Below, in pieces: positions 1 through 8,438 of a stretch of DNA of 64,000 nucleotides. The stretch's first letter is position 1. Every line of letters begins with the position of its first letter. Both the position numbers and the translations under genes were made by a program. The notes under the pieces were generated by a model. It saw only the letters and a program-made list of their open reading frames with translations. It was not told where the DNA came from and made no database searches. Where the stretch lies: the NCBI GenBank assembly GCA_015063885.1, contig SVTH01000004.1, positions 62,001 through 126,000 of the forward strand, given 5' to 3'. Origin of the DNA: Oscillospiraceae bacterium. Lineage in GTDB: Bacteria; Bacillota; Clostridia; Oscillospirales; CAG-382.

Positions 1-391
1 AGCCGCCCTGGCGGATTGTGAGGTTCCCGATATCCCCCGCCATCTCTCCATCGCAACGGGCGTGCTGGCATGCCCCCACATGGAGCATCTGGCATCCCTG
101 GCCATGGCCCGGTTCCCCTCCCTGCAGGTGGACGTCCACGCCATCGTGAACCGCTTCTTCGGCGAGACCATCACCGTCAGCGGTCTGGTCACGGGGGGCG
201 ACCTCATTGACCAGCTTACCGGGAAGGATCTGGGAGACACCCTCCTGATCCCCGAAAATATGCTCCGCCACGAGGGAGACCTGTTCTTGGACAGCGTCAG
301 CCTCAAGGACGTGGAGGAGAAGCTGCAGATCCCCGTGGGAGTCACCTCCCGTGACGGAGAGGAGCTGCTGAACAAGCTTTTACAGCTTTAA
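1..391 (+). CDS. DUF512 family protein, C-terminal part (5' end outside window)
   Basis: The reading frame is open from base 2 and ends at 391, so only about the last 130 residues are present. The visible part includes an RHLSIATG motif, then an alternating hydrophobic region ending in LLNKLLQL. This resembles the C-terminal DUF512 domain of a large protein that usually carries an N-terminal PDZ-like and radical-SAM-like part and sits directly upstream of der in Clostridia. Function is unknown. The gene ends 29 bases before der and is probably co-transcribed with it. The family call rests on the short motif plus the der neighbour. Confidence 0.7.
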   Translation, partial: AALADCEVPDIPRHLSIATGVLACPHMEHLASLAMARFPSLQVDVHAIVNRFFGETITVSGLVTGGDLIDQLTGKDLGDTLLIPENMLRHEGDLFLDSVSLKDVEEKLQIPVGVTSRDGEELLNKLLQL

Positions 392-420
392 CAGTCTTTA
401 CGAAAGGACTTGATAAAACT

Positions 421-1740
421 ATGGCTAACAGAGTAGTAGCGGTGGTAGGGCGCCCCAACGTGGGCAAGAGCACCCTGTTCAACCGCTTGACAGGCTCCCG
501 TATCTCCATCGTGGAGGATACCCCCGGCGTTACCCGTGACCGTATCTACCACGAGGTGGAATGGAACGGCCAGACCTTTATGCTCATCGATACCGGCGGT
601 ATCGAGCCTATTACCGACAGTAAGCTGTTGGTGCAAATGCGCGACCAGGCACAGATCGCCATTGACCACGCCGACGTGATCCTGTTTATGTGCGACCTGA
701 AGAGCGGCATGACGGATTCCGACAACGACATCGCCACCATGCTCCGCAAGGCCCATAAGCCCGTGATCGTCATCGTCAACAAGGTGGACTCCATCGGTGC
801 CACCCCGCCCGAGTTCTACGAATTCTACGGGCTGGGCTTCGAGGACGTGTTCCCCCTGTCCTCCCTGAGCGGCACGGGCACCGGCGACATTCTGGACCGT
901 GTCATCGAGCTGCTTCCCAAGGAAGAGGAAGAGGAAAACGATTCCGACCGCATCCGCATCGCCGTCATCGGCAAGCCCAACGCGGGGAAGAGCTCCATCA
1001 TCAACAAGATCTGCGGGGAAGACCGTGTCATCGTCTCCGACATGGCAGGTACCACCCGTGACGCCGTGGATACCTACGTGGAAAACAAGCACGGCAAATA
1101 CGTCCTGGTGGACACCGCAGGCATCCGCCGCAACGCCAAAATCGAGGATAAGATCGAAAAATACAGCGTCCTCCGCGCCAACATGGCGGTGGAAAACAGC
1201 GACGTGTGCCTCATCATGGTGGACGCCAACGAGGGCGTCACCGCCCAGGACGAGCACATCGCAGGCCTTGCCCACAACGCAGGGAAGGCAAGCGTCATCG
1301 TCATCAATAAGTGGGACCTGGTGGAGAAGGACAATTCCACCTTCGAAAATTTCCGCAAGGACGTATACAACGCCCTGTCCTACATGACCTACGCCCCCGT
1401 GGTGTTCGTCTCCGCAAAAACGGGACAGCGCCTGGATAAGATCTTCTCCCTGGTGAACGACGCATACAAGGAATCCTGCAAGCGCATCACCACCGGCGTC
1501 CTCAACGACTTTTTGTCGGATATCACCGACCGCGTCCAGCCCCCCACGGATAAGGGCAGACGTCTGAAGATCTATTACATGACCCAGACCACCACCAACC
1601 CGCCCACCTTCGCTTTGTTCTGCAACAGCGCCGAGCTGTTCCATTATTCTTATCAGCGGTATATCGAAAATTGTCTGCGCAAGACCTTCGGCTTCGAGGG
1701 AACCCCCATCCGATTGGTCATTAAGCAGAAAGGAGATTGA
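421..1740 (+). CDS. der: Ribosome biogenesis GTPase Der (EngA)
   Basis: Essential double-GTPase that acts in late 50S ribosomal subunit assembly. The 439 residues fit the family length. The first GTPase domain has the P-loop GRPNVGKST near residue 8, a DTGGI switch II and NKVD. After an acidic linker (EEEEEND near 170) the second domain has GKPNAGKSS, DTAGI and NKWD. The C-terminal KH-like domain ends in a basic tail. The ATG follows an AAAGGA element. It is the second gene of an apparent DUF512-der-plsY-rarA run, and its TGA nearly touches plsY. Confidence 0.97.
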   Translation: MANRVVAVVGRPNVGKSTLFNRLTGSRISIVEDTPGVTRDRIYHEVEWNGQTFMLIDTGGIEPITDSKLLVQMRDQAQIAIDHADVILFMCDLKSGMTDSDNDIATMLRKAHKPVIVIVNKVDSIGATPPEFYEFYGLGFEDVFPLSSLSGTGTGDILDRVIELLPKEEEEENDSDRIRIAVIGKPNAGKSSIINKICGEDRVIVSDMAGTTRDAVDTYVENKHGKYVLVDTAGIRRNAKIEDKIEKYSVLRANMAVENSDVCLIMVDANEGVTAQDEHIAGLAHNAGKASVIVINKWDLVEKDNSTFENFRKDVYNALSYMTYAPVVFVSAKTGQRLDKIFSLVNDAYKESCKRITTGVLNDFLSDITDRVQPPTDKGRRLKIYYMTQTTTNPPTFALFCNSAELFHYSYQRYIENCLRKTFGFEGTPIRLVIKQKGD

Positions 1741-1745
1741 CCACT

Positions 1746-2540
1746 ATGCTTCAATTCTTTGAATGGTTCTGGAAAGCCATCGGCCTGTACGAGAAGCTGG
1801 GCATTCAGCGTGAGATCGTGGTGGACGGCGTCACCATGGAAGTGTCCTTCCAGGGCTTTTTGAACTGGCTCCACGGAGACCTGCTGGACAAAGGGGAAAG
1901 CGTATCCGCCGCCCTGGCGTTCTGTGCGGGCATTCTGATCTGTACCATCATCCCTTACCTGCTGGGCAGCTTGAACGCCGCCATCATCGTTTCCAAGTAT
2001 AAGTACCACGACGATATCCGCAAATACGGCTCCGGCAATGCGGGTCTGACCAATATGGGCAGAGTCTTCGGCAAACAGGGCGCTTTGCTGACCCTGTTCG
2101 GAGATATCCTCAAGCAGTTCCTTTCCGTGCTCATCGGCATCATCGCCTGCGGAGAGCTGGGTGCCTATTTTGCGGGCGTGTTCTGCATGCTGGGGCATAT
2201 CGCTCCCGTGTATTACCATTTCCGCGGAGGTAAGGGCGTGCTCACCGCCGCCACCATGATCCTGATGATCGACTGGCAGGTGTTCCTCATCGCCGCCGCT
2301 ATCTTCGCCCTCACCGTGCTCATCACCCGCTACGTGTCCCTGGGCTCCATCCTGGGGGGCTTCGCTCTGCCGGGCATCGTGTACATCAGCGCCACCATGC
2401 GGGGAACCTTCCCCTCTATGCCCTCCCTTTGCTTCTCTTTGTTCATCGGCATGCTGTTGATCTTCATGCACCGCTCCAACATCCGCCGTCTCTTCGAGGG
2501 CAGGGAGAACAAGCTCTCCTTCAAGAAGAAGGAAAAATAA
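1746..2540 (+). CDS. plsY: Glycerol-3-phosphate acyltransferase PlsY
   Basis: Integral membrane enzyme that transfers an acyl group from acyl phosphate to glycerol-3-phosphate, the first step of phospholipid synthesis. The family motifs are visible: GSLNAAIIVSK, GSGNAGLTNMGR and GHIAPVYYHFRGGKGV, within several hydrophobic segments. At 264 residues it is longer than the usual 200 or so, because of a roughly 60-residue N-terminal extension. A TTG at 1737 is in frame, but the AAAGGAG at 1729-1735 is spaced for the ATG at 1746, so I chose that start. It lies 5 bases after der. Confidence 0.93.
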   Translation: MLQFFEWFWKAIGLYEKLGIQREIVVDGVTMEVSFQGFLNWLHGDLLDKGESVSAALAFCAGILICTIIPYLLGSLNAAIIVSKYKYHDDIRKYGSGNAGLTNMGRVFGKQGALLTLFGDILKQFLSVLIGIIACGELGAYFAGVFCMLGHIAPVYYHFRGGKGVLTAATMILMIDWQVFLIAAAIFALTVLITRYVSLGSILGGFALPGIVYISATMRGTFPSMPSLCFSLFIGMLLIFMHRSNIRRLFEGRENKLSFKKKEK

Positions 2541-2561
2541 AAAAGACAAGGAGAAAGCGTC

Positions 2562-3791
2562 ATGCCTCTTGCCGACCGTGTCAGACCCAATACCTTTGAC
2601 GAGATCTGCGGACAGACGCACCTCCTCGCAAAAAATGCCCCCCTGCGCCGTATTCTGGACAGCGGGCACCTGCCGTCTCTCATCTTCTACGGCCCTCCGG
2701 GCACGGGGAAGACCACCACGGCGGATCTCATAGCAAAGCATTTCCGCAGGGAGTTCTACAAGCTCAACGCCACCACCGCAGGCACCTCCGACGTAAAGGA
2801 GATCTTAAACCTGTCCGGCGGTCTCATGTCGGGGAACGAGGGCATCCTGCTGTACATCGACGAGATCCAGTATTTCAACAAAAAACAACAGCAATCTCTT
2901 TTGGAGTACGTGGAGGACGGCCGTGTCACCCTCATCTGCTCCACCACCGAGAACCCCTATTTTGCCATCTATCCCGCCTTGCTTTCCCGTTCCAGCGTGT
3001 TTGAGTTCAAGCCCGTAGAGCCTTTGGATCTCATCCCGGGGTTGCGCCGTGCCTTCGATATCTTAAACGGGGATTTCGGGAACGCCAAGACCTGTTCCGA
3101 CGCCGCCTTGGAGGTGCTTGCCTACGGTTGCGGCGGGGACGTGCGGAAGGCCATCGGCTCTCTGGAGAATTGCTACTACGCCTCCGAGACTGCCATCGAC
3201 GAGGAGCTTGCCCGCAGCCTGGCACAGCGTTCCGGTATGCGGTACGACCGTGACGGCCAATCCCATTACGACCTGCTTTCCGCCCTGCAGAAGTCCATCC
3301 GCGGCTCCGATCCCGATGCCGCCGTGTTCTACCTGGCGAAGATCCTTGCAGGCGGGGATCTGGTTTCCGCTTGCCGCCGCATCTCCGTGTGCGCCGCCGA
3401 GGATATCGGCCTTGCCTATCCCAATGCGGTGATCTTTACCAAATCCTGTATCGACATCGCCTTGCAGGTAGGGCTCCCCGAGGCCAGGATCCCCCTTGCG
3501 GATGCGGTGATTCTGCTTGCCACCTCTCCCAAATCCAACAGCGGAGAAGCGGCAATCGACACCGCCATGGCCGCCGTGGAAGCAGGGAAGGGCACCATGG
3601 TTCCCCAGCATTTGCGGGATCAGAACCGTCCCGGCTCGGAGGGGGGCTACCAATACCCCCACGCTTTCCCCAACCATTGGGTGCGCCAGCAGTACCTTCC
3701 CGACGACTTAGCAGGGAAAACCTTCTACACCCCCGGGGAAAACAAAACCGAACGCACCGCCGACGAGTATTGGCAGAAGATCAAGAAATAG
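2562..3791 (+). CDS. rarA: Replication-associated recombination protein A (MgsA/RarA AAA+ ATPase)
   Basis: AAA+ ATPase that acts at stalled replication forks. It has Walker A YGPPGTGKTTTAD near residue 45, Walker B LLYIDEIQYFNKKQQQ near 105, a sensor region TTENPYFAI, and the C-terminal oligomerisation domain with the motif HLRDQNRPGSEGGYQYPH. The family more often reads DEIHRFNKAQQ at Walker B; here it is DEIQYFNKKQQ. Length 409 is normal. The ATG follows AAGGAGAAAGCGTC. It is the last gene of the run and is followed by an intrinsic terminator. Confidence 0.93.
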   Translation: MPLADRVRPNTFDEICGQTHLLAKNAPLRRILDSGHLPSLIFYGPPGTGKTTTADLIAKHFRREFYKLNATTAGTSDVKEILNLSGGLMSGNEGILLYIDEIQYFNKKQQQSLLEYVEDGRVTLICSTTENPYFAIYPALLSRSSVFEFKPVEPLDLIPGLRRAFDILNGDFGNAKTCSDAALEVLAYGCGGDVRKAIGSLENCYYASETAIDEELARSLAQRSGMRYDRDGQSHYDLLSALQKSIRGSDPDAAVFYLAKILAGGDLVSACRRISVCAAEDIGLAYPNAVIFTKSCIDIALQVGLPEARIPLADAVILLATSPKSNSGEAAIDTAMAAVEAGKGTMVPQHLRDQNRPGSEGGYQYPHAFPNHWVRQQYLPDDLAGKTFYTPGENKTERTADEYWQKIKK

Positions 3792-3801
3792 CCTTCAAAA
3801 G

Positions 3802-3826
3802 CCTCCCTTTTCGGGGAGGTTTTTTG
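3802..3826 (+). terminator. Intrinsic terminator after rarA
   Basis: A CCTCCC / GGGAGG stem with a short T-rich loop is followed by TTTTTT. It lies 11 bases after the rarA stop. Confidence 0.85.
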
Positions 3827-3889
3827 CGTAAGCACGGGTTTGGGATGCTCCTTTGCAGAATCCGAAGCGGAGCCGAACACGGAAAAGAA

Positions 3890-3921
3890 AACGGCATCCG
3901 TGCTTTTGTTCGGACGCCGTT
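3890..3921 (-). terminator. Intrinsic terminator after the XRE gene
   Basis: On the minus strand AACGGCGTCCG pairs with CGGATGCCGTT and is followed by TTCTTTTCC. It lies just past the stop of the XRE regulator. Confidence 0.7.
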
Positions 3922-3928
3922 CATTTGG

Positions 3929-4147
3929 CTATGTGCCGGGATAACGCTTTCTCACGTTTGTTTCGCCTAATAAATAATCTACGCTTGTGTCATAAAAGCG
4001 AGCAAGCTTTATCAACACGGCCGTGGGAATATCATTTTCTCCCGTCTCGTATTTAGAGTACCCCGTTTGTGACATTCCAAGAATTCCTGCCAGCTGTGTT
4101 TGATTCAGGTCACGATCCTCGCGCAGATCGCGAATTCGATGATACAT
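3929..4147 (-). CDS. Small XRE-family HTH transcriptional regulator
   Basis: A 72-residue protein that is almost entirely one Cro/CI-type helix-turn-helix: IRDLREDRDLNQTQLAGIL, then MSQTGYSKYETGENDIP, then LARFYDTSVDYLLGET. Such proteins bind palindromic operators as dimers. The ATG follows AAGGAGG. It is transcribed divergently from the YD-repeat lipoprotein. A perfect 15-base palindrome sits about 100 bases upstream of its start, between the -35 and -10 of an opposing promoter, and is the obvious candidate operator. That assignment is inference. Confidence 0.9.
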   Translation of the reverse strand: MYHRIRDLREDRDLNQTQLAGILGMSQTGYSKYETGENDIPTAVLIKLARFYDTSVDYLLGETNVRKRYPGT

Positions 4148-4237
4148 AGTGGAATCCTCCTTGATCGGTGTTTTATCTTCGCCAGCGATCGACGTTTTTT
4201 CTACTGCTTTTTATTTTATTTATTTTTTCTCAAGCAC

Positions 4238-4266
4238 TTGACTTTTAACCTGAAACAGGTTATAAT
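4238..4266 (+). promoter_or_regulatory. Consensus promoter with palindromic operator in its spacer
   Basis: TTGACT at 4238-4243 and TATAAT at 4261-4266 are separated by exactly 17 bases. The spacer contains AACCTGAAACAGGTT (4247-4261), a perfect inverted repeat with 6-base arms. A protein bound there would block RNA polymerase. The downstream transcript would run into the next promoter region and the lipoprotein. I see no ORF of its own before 4400. Confidence 0.7.
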
Positions 4267-4409
4267 GCGTCCGTGAGTAAAACAAGGGAACGTATTTGTT
4301 TCACCAATTTCCTTACAACGGTGTGGGAAAAACGCCGATCGTACGAAACGCTTATGTCACGGGTAAAAACCATTCTGTAAAATATTTCAAACTTTTTTAC
4401 GGAAACCCC

Positions 4410-4438
4410 TTGACAAATGGAGTTTGTTGTTGTAAACT
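4410..4438 (+). promoter_or_regulatory. Second promoter for the YD-repeat lipoprotein
   Basis: TTGACA at 4410-4415 and TAAACT at 4433-4438 have a 17-base spacer. The predicted start is about 45-50 bases before the ATG. With the promoter at 4238 this makes a tandem pair in the 347-base gap 4148-4494. The gap otherwise shows no coding sequence. Confidence 0.65.
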
Positions 4439-4494
4439 ATCTGCGTGATTTACAGCAGCAAACCACATGGATTACAAAAGGAGTACCGCCAAAC

Positions 4495-6321
4495 ATGAAA
4501 AAGCTTATTTCTTTCCTTTTGATCGCAGTTCTTCTGCTTTCTCTGGCCGCCTGCCAAAGTCAGCCTCAGCCGCAACAGCAGCCCGAGGCAGACTACGTTG
4601 CCGAAGCCCGAAAGCTTCTGGACGCAGGCAAAACCAAGGAAGCCTACGAGTATCTCTATACCCACCGCGATAATGCAAGGGCGGCGGAGATGCTAACCGA
4701 TTTCCTGGTACTGCGGGGACGTATTGATACCAACAGTTATTCCGTTTACAACGCCAAGCGTGTCACCGACTACAACGAATACGGGGAGCTGATCCGCGAG
4801 GAGGTCACCTATAGCTTTGAGTCTTCCGACTGGCAGAGCTTCCTCCGGGAATATGAGATCACCTACGACGCCAAGGGCAACAAGCTGGAAAGCGTAGAGA
4901 CCTTGGACGGCAAGGAGAACAGACGGGAGACCTATACCTACAACGACCGGGGTCTTCTCCATATTTTCAAAGCCGTTTACGGCGAGAACAGTTATAAGAC
5001 GGAGACCTACACCTACGACGAAGCAGGGAATACCGTCTTGACCGTCACCGCTTATTCCGACAGCGATTACGTGGAGACTCTGGAGTGCACCTACGATGAA
5101 TCCGGCAATCTGCTCACCGAGAAACTGTCCTACACCGGCGGCAACGGGGGCGATAGCGGCCTCTCTTACGAATACAGCAACACCTACGATGAAGAAGGGA
5201 AGCTGATCCGCAGGGTACACATTATGGGCGGCGACAGGCCCACCACCATCGATACCTCCTATGCATACAATCCCCAAGGGGATTTGATCCTGGAGACCGA
5301 TCAATACACCGTAGGTGAGGGGGAGGAAGCCATCGTCGGAAACACCATAGAGACCTCTTATCAGTATACCTACGACCATGAAGGCAGGATCACCAAGAAG
5401 ATCACCGAAACCGCTCTCGGCTCGTCCACCTCGGAATATACCTACAACGAGCAGGGGGATTTGATCTGCGAAAAGACCGTCAGTGGCCTCGATGCCGTTC
5501 AGACCGGCGAATTTGCCTACGTCTATTCCGAAAACGGCGAAATCTCCCGCATCACCGAGGTGAAAAACAGCTATCGGGTATCTTCCTGCGACGAGACCTA
5601 CGACGAGCAGGGCAACCTGACGAGCCAGCAGTCCGATACGGCATCCAACAGCTCCGTCTATACCTACGACGACCTGAACAGACCCATCCAAAAGGTACAT
5701 ACCGCCTCCGACGGCAAGGGATATACCTATACCTATGAATATGACGAGCGGAACAACCTGATAGAGAAGACCCGCACCTATCCCAGCGGCACCGTGACCA
5801 CCTTTTCCTATACCTACGACGATATGAACCGCGAGATCAAAAGCGTGGTCACCACCGGAAAGGACAGAACCGTCACCGAAAGGGAATACGACGACCGCGG
5901 CAACGTGATCAAGCGTACCGAAACGGTGTCCGGCAAGAAAACGGTCTACGAGTACGTCCATCAGTACGACGAAAAGGGCAACCTTGTAAAGACCGAGGAA
6001 CTGAAAGACGGCAAGCTTTCCGCCACCTACGTCCGTGAATACGACCCGGCAGGCAGAGAGATCAAAAAGACAGGCTATTCTGCCGAAAATAAGATCTTTG
6101 TGGACGTCACCAGGGAATACGACGAAGACGGTAACCTCCTGCGGGAGATCTCCACCCCGGGGGAGATCGGCGCTTCCGTAAATGCCCACGAGATCGTCAA
6201 CCAATACGACGAATACGGCGTTTTGGTGTATGAATACTTCGTCGATAGCTACGCCTGCTACGAGAACCGTTTTTCCGAATTTACCTACCTGTACCTCCCC
6301 GACAGAATCGAGATCGACTGA
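4495..6321 (+). CDS. Lipoprotein made of YD (RHS-type) repeats
   Basis: The protein starts with a lipoprotein signal (MKKLISFLLIAVLLLSLAAC, lipobox LAAC), then a Gln/Pro-rich linker and a short helical segment. Most of the rest consists of about 20 YD repeats of the form YTYDxxGN with 20-30 residue spacing. YD repeats form the hollow beta shells of RHS/Tc proteins and can bind carbohydrate. There is no RHS core motif and no C-terminal toxin, so this is a free-standing 608-residue YD protein anchored outside the membrane. The ATG at 4495 was chosen over earlier in-frame starts because AAAGGAG lies at 4477-4483 and the signal peptide starts there. Ligand unknown. Confidence 0.85.
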   Translation: MKKLISFLLIAVLLLSLAACQSQPQPQQQPEADYVAEARKLLDAGKTKEAYEYLYTHRDNARAAEMLTDFLVLRGRIDTNSYSVYNAKRVTDYNEYGELIREEVTYSFESSDWQSFLREYEITYDAKGNKLESVETLDGKENRRETYTYNDRGLLHIFKAVYGENSYKTETYTYDEAGNTVLTVTAYSDSDYVETLECTYDESGNLLTEKLSYTGGNGGDSGLSYEYSNTYDEEGKLIRRVHIMGGDRPTTIDTSYAYNPQGDLILETDQYTVGEGEEAIVGNTIETSYQYTYDHEGRITKKITETALGSSTSEYTYNEQGDLICEKTVSGLDAVQTGEFAYVYSENGEISRITEVKNSYRVSSCDETYDEQGNLTSQQSDTASNSSVYTYDDLNRPIQKVHTASDGKGYTYTYEYDERNNLIEKTRTYPSGTVTTFSYTYDDMNREIKSVVTTGKDRTVTEREYDDRGNVIKRTETVSGKKTVYEYVHQYDEKGNLVKTEELKDGKLSATYVREYDPAGREIKKTGYSAENKIFVDVTREYDEDGNLLREISTPGEIGASVNAHEIVNQYDEYGVLVYEYFVDSYACYENRFSEFTYLYLPDRIEID

Positions 6322-6341
6322 CGAACCGATCCACCCAAGCT

Positions 6342-6367
6342 CCTCCCCTCACCGGGAGGGGTTTTTT
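6342..6367 (+). terminator. Intrinsic terminator after the YD-repeat gene
   Basis: CCCCTC / GAGGGG stem followed by TTTTTT, about 25 bases after the stop. Confidence 0.8.
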
Positions 6368-6395
6368 CCGCTTTGTAAATTTTCGTGAACATGCC

Positions 6396-6424
6396 TTGAC
6401 AGCAAGTACACGGTTTGATAGAAT
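6396..6424 (+). promoter_or_regulatory. Promoter for the small lipoprotein
   Basis: TTGACA (6396-6401), 17 bases, TAGAAT (6419-6424). It starts a separate transcript just after a terminator. Confidence 0.7.
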
Positions 6425-6455
6425 AAATGTAGAAAAACAAAAAAGGAGGCCTCCT

Positions 6456-6788
6456 GTGAAAAAAAGAAAGATCCTTCTTGCCCTTCTGTGCCTTTGTTTT
6501 CTCTTGCCCCTTTGCCTTTCCGGCTGTTCGGGACATTCTTATGATACCGATTGGATCATCGGCAAGACGTCGGCGGAAATAGAAGAAAAATACGGAGATT
6601 TCGAGATCACCTTTTCCTACGAACCGTCGGAGGATGGGCTTTACAAAAATGCGCAGTGCGGTTACTATTACTTGGATCATATTGATCTTTTGGGGAACGA
6701 CAGCAACGAGATGATCTTTGTGATTCGGTTCAATAAGGACGGCGTTGCGGAATCCTGCTATGAAAGGTATCGCAATATAGGCGGTTGA
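6456..6788 (+). CDS. Small lipoprotein of unknown function
   Basis: I chose the GTG at 6456 because AAAAGGAGG (6441-6449) precedes it and it begins a clear signal, MKKRKILLALLCLCFLLPLC, with lipobox LSGC. The mature part is about 85 residues and includes IIGKTSAEIEEKYGDFEI. That resembles the small repeat found in bacterial SmpA/OmlA-like and other outer-layer lipoproteins, but I cannot name a family. It has its own promoter upstream and a bidirectional terminator downstream. Confidence 0.75.
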   Translation: MKKRKILLALLCLCFLLPLCLSGCSGHSYDTDWIIGKTSAEIEEKYGDFEITFSYEPSEDGLYKNAQCGYYYLDHIDLLGNDSNEMIFVIRFNKDGVAESCYERYRNIGG

Positions 6789-6818
6789 TCCGTCATCGCT
6801 TGCATCATAACTACAAAA

Positions 6819-6842
6819 ACCACCGAGGCCCTCGGTGGTTTT
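6819..6842. terminator. Bidirectional intrinsic terminator
   Basis: AACCACCGAG / CTCGGTGGTT stem with A-tract on the left and T-tract on the right. It serves the lipoprotein (plus) and sigF (minus), which converge here. Confidence 0.85.
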
Positions 6843-6848
6843 CGATTG

Positions 6849-7541
6849 CTATTCCAACGCCTTCCGCAGTTTCTCCAAGATCTTCTTTTCCGTGCGGCTC
6901 ACCTTCACCTGGGTCATCCCAAGCACCTCTCCCGCCTTCTGCTGGGAGTACCCTCGGTAGAACCGCAACAGAATCAACTGCTTTTCCTCCTTGGGGAGAC
7001 TGAGAACCGCCTGCCGCAAGGCCTCCTTTTCGCAAAGCTCTGCCAGGTTGTCGGTGCCGATCAGATCCTCCAACGCCCGTTCTCCCACAGGCTCCGAAAA
7101 GGAAAGCACCGCATTCCCTGCATCCAAGCCCTCCACCGTCTCCTCCACACTGCAGCCGCAGTAGTCCGCAAGCTCCGTCACCGTGGGTTCTCTGCCGTTT
7201 TCGGCGGTGAACTCTTCTTTTTTGCGCAGCAGATGGGCCCCCTTCTGCCGCAGTTCACGGCTCACCTTGATCATCCCGTCGTCTCGCAGGAACCGCTTGA
7301 TCTCTCCGATGATCAAAGGCACGGCGTAGGTGGAGAAGGCCGTCCCGTAGGAGGTGTCAAAGTTTCGGATAGCCTTCAACATCCCAATGGCGCCAAGCTG
7401 GCACAGATCCTCGTAGTCCGCCCCTCGGCCGAGGAACCGCGCCGCCACCGACTTCACAAGCCCCATGTTCTCCCGCATGAGGGTGTCCTCCGCCGCGGCG
7501 TCTCCCGCCTTGGCACGCTCCAACAGCTCGGGAGCATTCAT
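6849..7541 (-). CDS. sigF: Sporulation sigma factor SigF
   Basis: Forespore-specific RNA polymerase sigma factor. The 230 residues show sigma-70 region 2 (YEDLCQLGAIGMLKAIRNFD near residue 42), region 3, and region 4 with the helix-turn-helix YSQQKAGEVLGMTQVKVSRTEKKIL near the C-terminus. It is the last gene of the spoIIAA-spoIIAB-sigF operon, and its ATG overlaps the spoIIAB stop by 4 bases. The operon order distinguishes SigF from SigG. Activity is expected to be held by SpoIIAB and released by SpoIIAA in the forespore. Confidence 0.95.
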   Translation of the reverse strand: MNAPELLERAKAGDAAAEDTLMRENMGLVKSVAARFLGRGADYEDLCQLGAIGMLKAIRNFDTSYGTAFSTYAVPLIIGEIKRFLRDDGMIKVSRELRQKGAHLLRKKEEFTAENGREPTVTELADYCGCSVEETVEGLDAGNAVLSFSEPVGERALEDLIGTDNLAELCEKEALRQAVLSLPKEEKQLILLRFYRGYSQQKAGEVLGMTQVKVSRTEKKILEKLRKALE

Positions 7542-7996
7542 TTCACATCAAAACGTTTTTCCAAAATAACCGTCGTACCCTTTCCCTGTGCGGAACGGAC
7601 CCTCACACGGTCGGTAAAGCTTTCCATCACCGTGAACCCCATGCCGCTTCGCTCTCCCTCTGCGTCCGTGGTGTAGAGAGGCGTCCGCGCCAGGGCGACG
7701 TCCGTGATCCCTGTTCCCTTGTCCTTCACCGTAATGCGTAACACCCCGCTTCCGGTGTAGACAGCGCTTATGTAGATCGGGCACTTCATTTTGTCCGTTT
7801 TGTTGCGGTAAGCGTGAACGATACAGTTGGTCACCGCCTCGCTCACCGCCGTCTTCAGTTCCGAAAGCACGCTCACAGGGGGATCCAGTTGGGCGATAAA
7901 CGCCGATACCGTCATCCTCGCCAGCCCTTCGTTGATGCTCTTGGCAGGGAAGACGCATTTCATTTCGTTCACCGTATTCTCAGCTCGCCTTGCCAT
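7538..7996 (-). CDS. spoIIAB: Anti-sigma F factor SpoIIAB (serine kinase)
   Basis: GHKL-type ATP-binding protein that binds and inhibits SigF and phosphorylates SpoIIAA. Visible motifs are the N-box LKTAVSEAVTNCIVHAY, the G1 box VKDKGTGI and the G2 box ERSGMGFTVMESF. The ATG at 7996 follows AAAGGAG; an upstream TTG at 8014 would add six residues but lacks a site. It overlaps the spoIIAA end and the sigF start, so all three are translationally coupled. Confidence 0.95.
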   Translation of the reverse strand: MARRAENTVNEMKCVFPAKSINEGLARMTVSAFIAQLDPPVSVLSELKTAVSEAVTNCIVHAYRNKTDKMKCPIYISAVYTGSGVLRITVKDKGTGITDVALARTPLYTTDAEGERSGMGFTVMESFTDRVRVRSAQGKGTTVILEKRFDVK

Positions 7997-8321
7997 TTCC
8001 GTTGCTCCTTTCAATGCGGATCAGCTTGTCCATCCCCGCAATATGCAAGATCTTCATAACCGCCTCCGAGGGTGCCTCCACGATCAGCACCGCGTCGATC
8101 TGCCCGCACTTCCGCATACGCCCCATCACCAGCCCCAATCCCGAGGAATCGCAAAAGCTTACCCCGGAAAGGTTGAAATAGAACACCTCGGGCTGTTCCG
8201 TCTCCAAAATGCGGTCGATCCGCGTCCGTACCTCCGCCGCGTTGTGATGGTCTACCTCGCCCTGTAAGCGGATCCGTAATTTATCTCCGTTTTTCTCGGT
8301 GGAAAACGTCATATTCTTCAA
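7980..8321 (-). CDS. spoIIAA: Anti-sigma F factor antagonist SpoIIAA (STAS domain)
   Basis: STAS-domain protein whose phosphorylation state decides whether SpoIIAB releases SigF. The phospho-acceptor segment FCDSSGLGLVMG is intact near residue 50. AAAGGA at 8328-8333 is best spaced for the TTG at 8321; the ATG at 8312 and the GTG at 8339 are alternatives. It is the first gene of the sigF operon. A TATACT lies at 8353-8358 on the minus strand, but no well-spaced -35 or clear SigH motif was found. Confidence 0.93.
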   Translation of the reverse strand: MKNMTFSTEKNGDKLRIRLQGEVDHHNAAEVRTRIDRILETEQPEVFYFNLSGVSFCDSSGLGLVMGRMRKCGQIDAVLIVEAPSEAVMKILHIAGMDKLIRIERSNGNGKAS

Positions 8322-8403
8322 AACACGTCCTTTCTTCACACGTCGTACCCGTAGTATAACAGACTTCCCCCGCCGATTCTGTCAAACCCTGTCGCGGGAA
8401 TAA

Positions 8404-8434
8404 AAAAGAACGCCAACTTTTCGTTGACGTTCGT
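8404..8434 (-). terminator. Intrinsic terminator after the GNAT gene
   Basis: On the minus strand GAACGTCAAC pairs with GTTGGCGTTC and is followed by TTTTTTATT, right after the stop at 8439. Confidence 0.8.
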
Positions 8435-8438
8435 ACAT

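Noticed and set aside
4247..4261. LexA box
   Set aside because: AACCTGAAACAGGTT does not match the Gram-positive LexA core (GAAC-N4-GTTC); binding by the adjacent XRE protein is more likely.
4693..6204. 503-codon minus-strand frame opposite the YD-repeat lipoprotein
   Set aside because: Antisense shadow caused by the repeated codon pattern of the YD repeats; no ribosome site or known domain.
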